Notes: generated from the letters alone by a model not told the origin. DNA of 8,505 nt from Chloroflexota bacterium (GCA_022573935.1 JACZTE010000027.1:1-8505); one strand, 5' to 3'; positions 1-5,973 are shown, numbered from the stretch's first letter. Numbers and translations: made by a program.

Positions 1-1307
1 GCCTCTGCCGCGTCCAAGCCGCGGCTCATCAGGTAGAAGAGCTGCTCTTCGCCCAGCTTGCTCACGGACGCCTCGTGGCCGATCGTCACATCCTGCTCGT
101 CGATCTCCATGAGCGGGTAGGTGTCGGAGCGGGAGTCCTCATCTAAGAGCAGGGCGTCGCAGCGGACGGTGGCCTTCACGCCCTTCGCGCCGGGGTAGAC
201 CTTCAGGTGGCCGCGATAGCTGGTGCGGCCGTTGCCCTTGCTGATCGACTTGGAGTTGATCACGGAGGTGGTGTGCGGCGCAACGTGGATGCACTTGCCG
301 CCGGCGTCCTGGTGCTGGCCGGGGCCGGCCATCGCCAGCGAGAGGATCTCGCCGTGGGCGCCCGGCTCCATCAGGTAGGTGCTGGGGTACTTCATGGTGA
401 GCTTCGAGCCGAGGTTGCCGTCGATCCACTCGCCCACGGCCTCGCCGTAGACGGCCATTCGCTTGGTCACCAGGTTGAAGACGTTGTCCGACCAGTTCTG
501 GATGGTGGTGTAGCGCATCCGCGCACCCTTCTTAACGATGATCTCCACCACCGCGCTGTGCAGCGAGTCGCTCGAGTAGGTCGGGGCGGTGCAGCCCTCT
601 ACGTAGTGGAGCTCTGAGCCCTCCTCGAGGATGATCAGCGTGCGCTCGAACTGGCCCATGTTCTCGGTGTTGATGCGGAAGTAGGCCTGGAGGGGCATGG
701 GCACCTTGACGCCTGCGGGCACGTAGATGAAGCTGCCGCCTGACCACACCGCGCTGTTCAGCGCCGCGAACTTGTTGTCGTTGGGCGGGATGATCTTGCC
801 GAAGTACTGGCGCAGCAGCTCCTCGTGCTCGCGGACGGCGGTGTCGGTGTCGCAGAAGATGACGCCGAGCTTCGTCAGGTCCTCGCGGACGTTGTGGTAG
901 ACGACCTCCGAGTCGTACTGGGCCTCCACGCCGGAGAGGAACTTGCGCTCCGCCTGCGGGATGCCCAGCTTGTCGAAGGTGCGCTTGATCTCCTCCGGTA
1001 TGTCGTCCCAGCTCTTGCCCGGCTCCTGGATCGGCTTCACGTAGTAGTAGATGTCGTTGAAGTCCAGATCGTAGTTCTGGATGTTGCCGCCCCAGAATCC
1101 AGTCGGCATCGGCCGCTCCAGCCAGTGGCCGTAGGCCTTCAGCCGGAAGTCGCGCAGCCAGGTGGGCTCGCTCTTTATCTCGGAGATCTGCTCGACGACG
1201 GCTTTGCTCAGCCCCTTCTTGGGTGTGTTGAGCGCCTTGAACTCGGGGTCGTTCCAGCCGTACTTGTACTCGGTCTTGCCGGCGAGATCCTTCGCTTTCG
1301 TCACCAT
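1..1307 (-). CDS. sufB: Fe-S cluster assembly scaffold SufB (C-terminus cut by window edge)
   Basis: SufB forms the SufBC2D scaffold on which iron-sulfur clusters are built in the cytoplasm before transfer to apo-proteins. 435 codons are visible. The family is usually about 465-495 aa, so only a short C-terminal piece lies beyond the left edge. Family hallmarks include FWGGNIQNYDLDFNDIYYY near the N-terminus, PTYSSDSLHSAVVEI, and the stretch containing TVRCDALLLDEDS; its Cys383 sits where SufB proteins carry the essential interface cysteine (Cys405 in E. coli). The ATG overlaps the sufC stop by one base (TAATG), and an AGGGAG Shine-Dalgarno lies seven bases upstream inside sufC, so the two are translationally coupled. 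sufD and sufS would be expected further left, off-window. The ORF has no frameshift or internal stop. Confidence 0.96.
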   Translation of the reverse strand, partial: MVTKAKDLAGKTEYKYGWNDPEFKALNTPKKGLSKAVVEQISEIKSEPTWLRDFRLKAYGHWLERPMPTGFWGGNIQNYDLDFNDIYYYVKPIQEPGKSWDDIPEEIKRTFDKLGIPQAERKFLSGVEAQYDSEVVYHNVREDLTKLGVIFCDTDTAVREHEELLRQYFGKIIPPNDNKFAALNSAVWSGGSFIYVPAGVKVPMPLQAYFRINTENMGQFERTLIILEEGSELHYVEGCTAPTYSSDSLHSAVVEIIVKKGARMRYTTIQNWSDNVFNLVTKRMAVYGEAVGEWIDGNLGSKLTMKYPSTYLMEPGAHGEILSLAMAGPGQHQDAGGKCIHVAPHTTSVINSKSISKGNGRTSYRGHLKVYPGAKGVKATVRCDALLLDEDSRSDTYPLMEIDEQDVTIGHEASVSKLGEEQLFYLMSRGLDAAE

Positions 1308-2110
1308 TACGTGGCTCCCTTCCCTGCACCAGCCGCCGCGGGCGCAAACTCCTTGATGATCCACTCGTAGCCTTGCTTCTCCAGCTCCTGGGCCAGCTCC
1401 GGCCCGCCTGTCTTCACGATGCGGCCGTCGTACAGCACGTGGACGACGTTGGGCCGCACATAGTTGAGGATGCGCTGGTAGTGAGTGATGAGCAGCATCC
1501 CACGCTCCGGTCCGCGAAGCGCCTCGATCCCTTCCGCCACGACCTTGAGGGCGTCGATGTCGAGGCCCGAGTCTGTTTCGTCTAGGATGGCCATCTCTGG
1601 CTTGAGCAGCGCTAGCTGCAGCACCTCTGCCTTCTTCTTCTCGCCGCCGGAGAACCCGTCGTTGACGTAACGCCGGACGAAGGAGGGGTCGATCTTGAGC
1701 AGATCCAGCGTTTCGTCCAGCACCTTGCGGAAGTCTCGAATGGGCACGTCTTCGCCGCGCCGAGCCTTGAGGGCCGCGCGCAAGAAGTTGCCCATCACCA
1801 CCCCTGGAATGCCCAGGGGGTACTGGAATGCGAGGAAGAGGCCTTTGCGCGCCCGCTGGTCCGGCGTCAGGCCCAGGATGTCCTCGCCTTTGAAGAGGAT
1901 GCGGCCCTTAGTGACCTTGTATCGCGGATGGCCCATGATGGCGTTGGCCAGGGTGCTCTTGCCGGAGCCGTTCGGCCCCATCAAGGCATGCACCTCGCCC
2001 CGCTTAACGGCGAGGTCGACCCCCTTGAGGATCTCCTTGTCTTCTACACTGACGTGCAGGCCCTCGATGATGAAGGTGTTTGCTTCCTGCACTCCGTCTT
2101 TTCCTGTCAT
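1307..2110 (-). CDS. sufC: Suf Fe-S assembly ATPase SufC (ABC-type)
   Basis: SufC is the cytosolic ABC-type ATPase that drives conformational change in the SufBC2D complex; it is not a transporter. The 267-aa product has Walker [10 protein letters not shown] (45-53), the Q-loop Gln96 in [10 protein letters not shown], the signature FSGGEKKK (153-160), Walker [13 protein letters not shown] (173-184, with Glu178) and the switch His210 in LLITHYQR. Length matches the family (about 250-260 aa), plus a short Ala/Gly-rich tail. The frame stays open upstream, but ATG 2110 is chosen because TAGGAG lies six bases before it and the protein then aligns with SufC; the upstream extension is antisense-like sequence inside sufR. 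It starts eight bases after the sufR stop, and its ribosome site overlaps that stop, so coupling is likely. Confidence 0.96.
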   Translation of the reverse strand: MTGKDGVQEANTFIIEGLHVSVEDKEILKGVDLAVKRGEVHALMGPNGSGKSTLANAIMGHPRYKVTKGRILFKGEDILGLTPDQRARKGLFLAFQYPLGIPGVVMGNFLRAALKARRGEDVPIRDFRKVLDETLDLLKIDPSFVRRYVNDGFSGGEKKKAEVLQLALLKPEMAILDETDSGLDIDALKVVAEGIEALRGPERGMLLITHYQRILNYVRPNVVHVLYDGRIVKTGGPELAQELEKQGYEWIIKEFAPAAAGAGKGAT

Positions 2111-2118
2111 CGTTGCTC

Positions 2119-2772
2119 CTATCTCGTTTGCTTCTGCCGCTCGGGGGCGACGATGTACTCGCAGGTAGCCTGGCCATCGACGATGCGGCCAATCTGGCGC
2201 ACCGGCGCCGCCAGCAGCAGCTCGATGGTGCGCCGGTCTAGCTCGCACGGGCCGGGGCTGGCTATGGCGGCCTGCCGGTAGGGGCAAGCCGAGTTGGTCA
2301 GATGGTAGCCGTCCTCGCGCTCTGTCCAGCCATCCACGATACCCTCGCTCTGGAGGGCGTGGCTGGTCTGCGCTACCCGGTCCTCCAGGGAGTCGGCCGC
2401 TACTTCCGCTTGGTGCTCTTGGGCGACCTGCTCGGCCACCGCTCCGAACGCTGTGCGCAGGACCTCCGCGCCGTCGCGGCCGCGCACCTGGGCCTGGTCG
2501 AGCGAGCGCAGGCCGGCGTAGAGCCGGGAGAGCAGCCGCGAGTAGCTGGCCGGCGTCCGCTCCGCCCCTTCCTCGGTCGAGTAGAAGACGAACGAAGGCC
2601 GTCCGACGCCGTGGTGTTCCAGCCGTACATCGACCAGTCCATCCACTCGCAGGTGGTCTAAGTGTCGACGGAGCGAGGCTTGGCCGACGCCCAGCGTCTC
2701 GGCCAGGCCAGCCACGGTGGCGTCTCCGCGCACCTGCAAGAGGTGTAGCACCTGTTCTCTTGTACTCTCCAT
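2119..2772 (-). CDS. sufR: Fe-S-sensing transcriptional regulator SufR of the suf operon
   Basis: SufR is a winged-helix (DeoR/ArsR-like N-terminus) regulator that senses Fe-S status and represses suf genes when loaded with a cluster. The 217-aa protein has an N-terminal helix-turn-helix (about 4-50: [29 protein letters not shown]) and a C-terminal sensor region. Three cysteines, Cys163, Cys176 and Cys204, have the C-x12-C-x27-C spacing reported for the cluster ligands of cyanobacterial SufR, which makes this assignment stronger than a generic ArsR call. It is the first gene of a sufR-sufC-sufB operon, so the regulator is co-transcribed with its target. The only plausible start is ATG 2772, since the HTH begins immediately after it. 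No clear Shine-Dalgarno precedes it, and the predicted mRNA start lies within a few bases of the ATG. Confidence 0.92.
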   Translation of the reverse strand: MESTREQVLHLLQVRGDATVAGLAETLGVGQASLRRHLDHLRVDGLVDVRLEHHGVGRPSFVFYSTEEGAERTPASYSRLLSRLYAGLRSLDQAQVRGRDGAEVLRTAFGAVAEQVAQEHQAEVAADSLEDRVAQTSHALQSEGIVDGWTEREDGYHLTNSACPYRQAAIASPGPCELDRRTIELLLAAPVRQIGRIVDGQATCEYIVAPERQKQTR

Positions 2773-2781
2773 TGTGACTCT

Positions 2782-2810
2782 AGGATACCCAAGCTGGCAG
2801 GCTTAGTCAA
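2782..2810 (-). promoter_or_regulatory. Promoter of sufRCB operon
   Basis: On the minus strand, TTGACT (2810-2805) is followed by a 17-base spacer and TATCCT (2787-2782). The expected transcription start falls about 2773-2776, at or just before the sufR ATG (2772). An A/T-rich stretch at 2811-2850 directly upstream could act as an UP element. This is a close sigma70 match read by eye. Confidence 0.7.
2791..2804. promoter_or_regulatory. Candidate SufR operator (AAGC-N6-GCTT inverted repeat)
   Basis: AAGC, six bases and GCTT form an inverted repeat that fills most of the sufR promoter spacer, between -35 and -10. A bound dimer here would block RNA polymerase. The 4-6-4 geometry equals that of the cyanobacterial SufR site CAAC-N6-GTTG, although the half-sites differ. 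Assignment to SufR is inferred from position and geometry. Confidence 0.45.
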
Positions 2811-2864
2811 TAAATATACCCTTTAAATCAAGTATTGGTAATTAATTGCAGAAGATTGGAAGTG

Positions 2865-2884
2865 ACGAGGAGTGCCAGCCTCGT
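2865..2884 (-). terminator. Weak hairpin after the HD-GYP gene, possible terminator
   Basis: ACGAGG, eight bases and CCTCGT form a 6-bp stem 55 bases downstream of the HD-GYP stop and upstream of the sufR promoter. There is no U-tract, only a mildly pyrimidine-rich tail, so intrinsic termination here is uncertain. The gap 2811-2938 holds otherwise only the AT-rich sufR upstream region. Confidence 0.3.
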
Positions 2885-2938
2885 GGAAATGGCATTAGCG
2901 GGAGTGGTGATAGGAGGGGCAAGCTGGCCTGCGGTTGG

Positions 2939-4204
2939 TCAGGCAGCCTGGGCTATCGGCGGGTCGTGGTTCGCGCCGGCGGTGGTTATCTGCTCGATGA
3001 TCTCTGTTATGGTGCCCTGCTCCCAGAGCTCGAAGAACGCCTCGACGAGCTGTGGATCGAGGTGTGACCCCGCTATCTGCTTGATCTCCTGCAGGGCGGT
3101 CTCGGGCGGCCAGGCTTTCTTGTACGGCCGTTCGCTGATGAGCGCGTCGAAGACGTCCGCGACGGCGACGATGCGGGCCGCGAGGGGGATCTGCGCTCCT
3201 TCCAGACCGTCCGGATAGCCGCTGCCGTCCCAGTGCTCGTGGTGCCAGCGCGCCACCAGGCGGGCCATCTCGAAGTCCTGGTTCTCCGACAGGAGGCTTT
3301 CGCCCCAGATGGTATGGCGCTTCATGATGCGCCAATCCTCCGGGCTGAGTGGACCGGTCTTCTTGAGGACGACGTCCGGCACGTTGGCCTTGCCAACATC
3401 GTGCATCATCGAGGCGTTGGCCAGCTCTTGCGCTTCGCGTCTAGTGAGCCCCAGATGCAAGGCCAGCGCCCGCGAGAAGTGCTGAATGCGGTGGAGGTGG
3501 GCGCCGGCGTCGGTATCACGAGCTTCCACCAGCGTCGCCAGCATCTCCATCGTCTGACGGTTCTGCTGCTCTAGCCGCACCCGCCGCTTCTGGAGCTCTC
3601 GCGCCATGGCCAGAGCGACGAAACCGATCAAGACGAAAAAGATGAGTCGGATTGGGAGCTGATCGTAGAATTGGCTTGTGCTCGGGAAATAGAGGAGGGT
3701 GCCCAGGGCGAACCAGCCGGTCCAGAGCGCGGTGTAGAGCAGCGAGCCGATAGGCGCCAAGGTAAAGCCGCCGATGACGATGTAGATCAGGAAGACCAGC
3801 CAGATGTCTGAGGCGGAGCCGACCGCGCCCATCTCGCGGAAGACGTAGAGCGAGGCTCCCATCAGGATGAGGGCGTCCAGTACAAGGCCCAAGACTTGCG
3901 CTGCAAAGTACTGCTTTTTCACGAAGACGAGGTAGGCAAGCAGGACATCGTAGCCGATCACGATGGCGCAGGCTATCACGACGGCGGGCCAGCCGGGTAT
4001 GCGCATCTGCTGGATGGGTAGCGCGGCGATGATCACCGCCGACACGAGGGCGCGCCGAACGACGTCCTGACGCTGCGTGAACGCCTGGGCGGGTCCGAGC
4101 GTGGTGCGGACAGCGTCGCCTAGCTGGCGCAGAACACGCTGGCCGCGTCCGCTTCGAACGCCGAGCTGGACATGCATACTCTCGCGTGTGAGCATACTCA
4201 ACAT
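2939..4204 (-). CDS. Membrane-anchored HD-GYP domain protein (probable cyclic-di-GMP phosphodiesterase)
   Basis: HD-GYP proteins are metal-dependent phosphodiesterases that degrade cyclic-di-GMP and so lower this second messenger. The 421-aa protein has a basic N-terminus, about six hydrophobic segments (roughly 52-66, 72-94, 102-122, 134-152, 154-173, 185-203), a short linker with coiled-coil character (204-222), and a cytoplasmic HD-GYP domain (about 223-400). Metal-binding residues are in place: His236, His268-Asp269 (MMHDVGK), His297, His321-His322 (HHEHWDGSGYP) and Asp350 (VADVFDAL). The GYP motif is at 329-331, so catalysis is plausible. No known sensory domain precedes it; the membrane part resembles an uncharacterised multi-pass sensor. 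It lies 48 bases after a winged-helix gene on the same strand and may be the last gene of that operon. ATG 4204 is used; ATGs at 4195 and 4177 are alternatives, since no start has a strong ribosome site. Confidence 0.9.
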   Translation of the reverse strand: MLSMLTRESMHVQLGVRSGRGQRVLRQLGDAVRTTLGPAQAFTQRQDVVRRALVSAVIIAALPIQQMRIPGWPAVVIACAIVIGYDVLLAYLVFVKKQYFAAQVLGLVLDALILMGASLYVFREMGAVGSASDIWLVFLIYIVIGGFTLAPIGSLLYTALWTGWFALGTLLYFPSTSQFYDQLPIRLIFFVLIGFVALAMARELQKRRVRLEQQNRQTMEMLATLVEARDTDAGAHLHRIQHFSRALALHLGLTRREAQELANASMMHDVGKANVPDVVLKKTGPLSPEDWRIMKRHTIWGESLLSENQDFEMARLVARWHHEHWDGSGYPDGLEGAQIPLAARIVAVADVFDALISERPYKKAWPPETALQEIKQIAGSHLDPQLVEAFFELWEQGTITEIIEQITTAGANHDPPIAQAA

Positions 4205-4224
4205 AGTGTCTACCCAGGTATTGT

Positions 4225-4246
4225 CGGTTCGTATAGGGGAGAACCG
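4225..4246. repeat. Inverted repeat CGGTTC-N10-GAACCG before the HD-GYP gene
   Basis: A perfect 6-bp inverted repeat lies in the 48-base gap between the third winged-helix gene (stop 4253) and the HD-GYP start (4204). It could be an intercistronic hairpin that tunes expression or mRNA processing, or an operator for one of the upstream regulators. There is no T-tract, so it is not a convincing terminator. Confidence 0.45.
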
Positions 4247-4252
4247 TAGGGG

Positions 4253-4588
4253 TTAGGCGTTTTTTTCTATTGAGCTTTCGACTTCCTGATACTGTAGCTG
4301 GCGTACGAGTTCCGCCGTCTGGCTAGCGATCTGCTCGATGGTGTAGGGGGACTGTGTCTGGTCCTTCAGATGCCGCAGCACAGCTCGCGGGTTGATCCGG
4401 TAGCGATTCCGCCGTCCCTCTTTCCAGCGCGAGACGATCCCTTCCTCCTCGAACTTCTGCAGGATGGAGATCGTAGCCCGCTCTGTGATCCCTACCGCCA
4501 GCGAGATCTCCCGCAGTGTCGAGTTCTGATGGGTGGTCATGTGCATTAGCACGAGCGCGAAGTTGGTCAAAAATCCCCATTTAGCCAT
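4253..4588 (-). CDS. Winged-helix transcriptional regulator, third tandem paralog
   Basis: This 111-aa DNA-binding protein belongs to a small MarR-like winged-helix group that starts with a Trp-Gly-Phe-Leu-Thr motif (here MAKWGFLTNFALVLMHM). The helix-turn-helix spans about 20-50 (STLREISLAVGITERATISILQ), followed by a wing with EGIVSRWKEGRRNRYRIN. The C-terminal 45 residues are charged and unlike those of its two neighbours, so they may set dimerisation or ligand specificity. No ligand domain is recognisable. AAGGGA precedes ATG 4588 by about seven bases. It sits 25 bases after paralog 2 and 48 bases before the HD-GYP gene. Of the three paralogs this one has diverged most within the recognition helix, reading TISILQKF where paralog 1 has VHSVLKDL. 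The target is unknown. Confidence 0.85.
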   Translation of the reverse strand: MAKWGFLTNFALVLMHMTTHQNSTLREISLAVGITERATISILQKFEEEGIVSRWKEGRRNRYRINPRAVLRHLKDQTQSPYTIEQIASQTAELVRQLQYQEVESSIEKNA

Positions 4589-4613
4589 AGCTTATCCCTT
4601 CATTGTCGCTGCG

Positions 4614-4922
4614 TTATGTCGCCGGCCTGAGCTCTAGCAGGGCGTCGACTAAGAAGGAGACGAAGGGGTTTGGCACCAGGTTGGGCGCCGTCCCCTCGCG
4701 CCGAAAGGCTAGTAGCTGTTCGAAGTTCACGGTGTGGCTGTTGCGTCTCCCCTCGCGCTCCCGATCGACGATGTTGCTGTCGCGTAGGTCCTGGAGGATG
4801 GTGTGGGCCGCCCGCTCCGTGACGCCGACGGCAGTGGCGATCTCGCGCACCGTTGAGCGGGGATGCTGCGTCAGGTAGATGAGGATGAGGGCGTGCGTAG
4901 TGAGGAAACCCCAGCGTCGCAT
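4614..4922 (-). CDS. Winged-helix transcriptional regulator, second tandem paralog
   Basis: This 102-aa protein is a paralog of the genes on either side. It opens MRRWGFLTTHALILIYL, has the HTH STVREIATAVGVTERAAHTILQDL (about 23-46) and the wing NIVDREREGRRNSHTVN. Nearly the whole protein is the DNA-binding domain; the short C-terminal segment (about 72-102) could form a dimerisation helix. It begins five bases after the stop of paralog 1. The ribosome site is weak (GTAGG overlapping that stop), which suggests translation coupled to the upstream gene. The wing lacks the RNxYR ending shared by the other two (RRNSHT instead), so DNA contacts may differ. Family membership is clear; the regulated genes are not, though autoregulation of this cluster is a reasonable guess. 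Confidence 0.85.
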   Translation of the reverse strand: MRRWGFLTTHALILIYLTQHPRSTVREIATAVGVTERAAHTILQDLRDSNIVDREREGRRNSHTVNFEQLLAFRREGTAPNLVPNPFVSFLVDALLELRPAT

Positions 4923-4927
4923 AGCGC

Positions 4928-5272
4928 CTACGCAGACTTGCGGCTGGGCTCGTCATGGGCCGATCCTTCCGCCACCGCGAATTGAGAGAGCCCGCGGAGG
5001 GTGGCAGCGATCAGCGTAGGAGGGATCTCCATGTCGGAGGCCCCCCACGGCCGATGCTTCATGAGAGCTATCGGGTCCAGGCGATAGACGTTTCGCCGGC
5101 CGTCGCGCTGTGTGTCGATGACGCCTGCCTGGCGTAGGTCTTTGAGCACCGAGTGGACCGCCCGCTCGGTGATACCGGTCGCAATGGCGATCTCACGCAC
5201 TGTCGAGCGAGGATCGTGAGCGATCTGGATCAGAACGTGTGCGTGGTTAGTGAGAAACCCCCACTTAGTCAT
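4928..5272 (-). CDS. Winged-helix transcriptional regulator, first tandem paralog
   Basis: This is the first gene of the minus-strand cluster and encodes a 114-aa winged-helix protein: MTKWGFLTNHAHVLIQI, HTH STVREIAIATGITERAVHSVLKDL (about 23-46), wing GVIDTQRDGRRNVYRLD. The C-terminus (about 72-114) is variable and ends in a polar tail. The frame extends 15 codons further to 5317, but ATG 5272 is chosen: GAGGAG lies six bases upstream, and the protein then begins exactly like its two paralogs. Over the first 60 residues it is very similar to paralog 2, which points to tandem duplication. The long AT-rich upstream region with promoters and two CRP-like sites is the probable control region of the cluster. 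Confidence 0.87.
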   Translation of the reverse strand: MTKWGFLTNHAHVLIQIAHDPRSTVREIAIATGITERAVHSVLKDLRQAGVIDTQRDGRRNVYRLDPIALMKHRPWGASDMEIPPTLIAATLRGLSQFAVAEGSAHDEPSRKSA

Positions 5273-5348
5273 GGCAATCTCCTCGCCGCTCCTGCGGTGT
5301 CGTTTCGCCCCCAGCACCCACCTCTTATAAAATATTTCCCGCAGGGGG

Positions 5349-5376
5349 TTGACATCTACGATTCATGCATTATAAT
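5349..5376 (+). promoter_or_regulatory. Consensus sigma70 promoter, plus strand
   Basis: TTGACA (5349-5354), a 16-base spacer and TATAAT (5371-5376) match both consensus hexamers exactly. Transcription would start near 5383 and run right, through the CRP-like sites and into the hairpin cluster at 5627-5908. No convincing protein gene follows for more than 800 bases, so an RNA product or a long coaE leader is possible. Confidence 0.6.
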
Positions 5377-5400
5377 ACAGGCAATGCTACTCATAATCAA
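5372..5400 (-). promoter_or_regulatory. Proximal promoter of the winged-helix cluster, minus strand
   Basis: TTGATT (5400-5395), a 17-base spacer and TATTAT (5377-5372) point left toward the paralog 1 ATG at 5272, with a predicted start near 5365 and a leader of about 90 bases. Its -10 shares bases with the -10 of the plus-strand promoter, so polymerase could occupy only one of them at a time. Confidence 0.55.
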
Positions 5401-5407
5401 TGCTTCA

Positions 5408-5423
5408 TGTGACAGGTTTCACG
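5408..5423. promoter_or_regulatory. CRP-like binding site 1 (TGTGA-N6-TCACG)
   Basis: TGTGA, CAGGTT and TCACG match the CRP/GlxR-type operator TGTGA-N6-TCACA at nine of ten defined bases. The centre is about 50 bases upstream of the predicted minus-strand start and about 32 bases downstream of the predicted plus-strand start. A bound CRP/FNR-family protein could therefore assist the former and impede the latter. No crp gene is in the window. Confidence 0.5.
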
Positions 5424-5435
5424 TTGAATGATACA

Positions 5436-5451
5436 TGTGATGGCATTCACG
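5436..5451. promoter_or_regulatory. CRP-like binding site 2 (TGTGA-N6-TCACG)
   Basis: TGTGA, TGGCAT and TCACG repeat the arms of site 1 exactly, 28 bases further right, while the six central bases differ. Conservation of arms but not centre is what a protein-binding site would show rather than a simple duplication. Both copies share the wider frame CATGTGA-N5-TTCACGT. Confidence 0.5.
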
Positions 5452-5509
5452 TAGGAAAATAGATGATACGACTTACCTGTAGTAACACTCGTTCTTCGTC
5501 AGTCATGTA

Positions 5510-5538
5510 ATCTTATTCAGTATTTGGTGAACTGTCAA
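5510..5538 (-). promoter_or_regulatory. Possible distal minus-strand promoter
   Basis: TTGACA (5538-5533), a 17-base spacer and TAAGAT (5515-5510) give a perfect -35 with a four-of-six -10. A transcript would start near 5503 and reach the winged-helix cluster with a leader of about 230 bases that passes through both CRP-like sites. Confidence 0.4.
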
Positions 5539-5765
5539 GACCATCTAGGGGAGTAGGGTCATGGACGACCGGCTGGAAGCCAAAATCGTATCTAGGGCAC
5601 AATCGAACGAGACACATTCTTGTGATCGCGGCGAGCGCAGACACGCGCCTGCCGCGTTGTTGCGTCAGAAGAGTCCAACGAACCCAGGTGGTGGGGTGGT
5701 GGGTTTCCGTACAGGAGTCCCGGCGTTGGGTGCCGGTGTTTTCGGTCTGCGGGGAGCGAAAACAT

Positions 5766-5848
5766 GGCAGACCCGCGCCGTTCTCCCGGGGGTGCTCCGC
5801 TGTATCGGAGCACCCCCACCCTATGTCAGCGCACCAGGCGGGTCTGCC
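5766..5848. repeat. Nested inverted repeats: 11-bp outer and 12-bp inner stems
   Basis: The outer arms GGCAGACCCGC (5766-5776) and GCGGGTCTGCC (5838-5848) enclose a perfect hairpin, GGGGGTGCTCCG (5788-5799) with CGGAGCACCCCC (5806-5817) and loop CTGTAT. A competing 8-bp stem, GCACCAGG (5831-5838) with CCTGGTGC (5857-5864), shares one base with the outer stem and would make it a pseudoknot or an alternative fold. No T-tract follows. Confidence 0.8.
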
Positions 5849-5874
5849 TAGCCTACCCTGGTGCCCTCCTACCG

Positions 5875-5908
5875 TCAGCCCGCCGGCGCTCGCCCGCCGG
5901 CGGGCTGA
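5875..5908. repeat. Perfect 14-bp inverted repeat with 6-base loop
   Basis: TCAGCCCGCCGGCG (5875-5888), the loop CTCGCC and CGCCGGCGGGCTGA (5895-5908) form the most stable hairpin in the window. It could be a bidirectional transcription stop that closes the structured region, or a DNA palindrome or REP-like element. It lacks a T-tract on either side, so Rho-independent termination would be atypical. Confidence 0.8.
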
Positions 5909-5973
5909 ACCGTTCTGGAGGCTGATTTAGCGTACTCGAATGCCGGAACTGCATTACCGGATACCGATTACTT

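Larger units (their letters stand above)
5627..5908 (+). ncRNA. Candidate structured RNA: chain of six hairpins
   Basis: Six hairpins follow one another. Stem 1 pairs CGCGGC (5627-5632) and GCGC (5635-5638) with GCGC (5645-5648) and GCCGCG (5651-5656). Stem 2 is AACCCA (5681-5686) with TGGGTT (5700-5705). Stem 3 is CCGGC (5720-5724) with GCCGG (5732-5736). Stem 4 is TGTTTTCG (5737-5744) with CGAAAACA (5757-5764). Stem 5 is the nested pair at 5766-5848. Stem 6 is the 14-bp pair at 5875-5908. Stem 2's loop is a G-rich run (5687-5703) that could form a two-layer G-quadruplex. Strand is assigned plus because a consensus promoter lies upstream at 5349; a weaker minus-strand promoter at 5974-6002 leaves the other direction open. 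It matches no riboswitch, SRP, 6S, tmRNA or RNase P signature that I recognise. An open frame from ATG 5561 crosses it but looks non-coding. Confidence 0.35.

Noticed and set aside
532..1347. Long minus-strand frame (271 codons) overlapping sufB
   Set aside because: The sufB frame over the same bases encodes an unmistakable SufB; this alternative gives an Arg/Gly-rich sequence without motifs.
1307..2287. Longer sufC with an upstream start at 2287
   Set aside because: The extra 59 residues come from another frame of sufR, whose identity is well supported. ATG 2110 has a good ribosome site and matches SufC family length.
4928..5317. Longer form of the first winged-helix gene starting at 5317
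   Set aside because: The added 15 residues are not shared with the paralogs, and GAGGAG sits at the right distance from ATG 5272.
5447..5506. 19-codon minus-strand frame MTDEERVLLQVSRIIYFPT behind the distal promoter
   Set aside because: The ATG lies only three bases after the -10 box, so the transcript would probably start inside or after it. There is no Shine-Dalgarno and no known family.
5561..5851. 96-codon plus-strand frame with GGGGAG seven bases before its ATG
   Set aside because: The ribosome site is tempting, but the product has no recognisable fold, third-position base use is mixed, and the frame runs through five strong hairpins. It is more likely incidental to a structured RNA. 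A short translated leader at its beginning cannot be excluded.
5788..5908. Intrinsic terminators at the two strongest hairpins
   Set aside because: The stems are strong but no T-run follows on either strand, and there is no convincing gene end beside them. They are recorded as inverted repeats instead.
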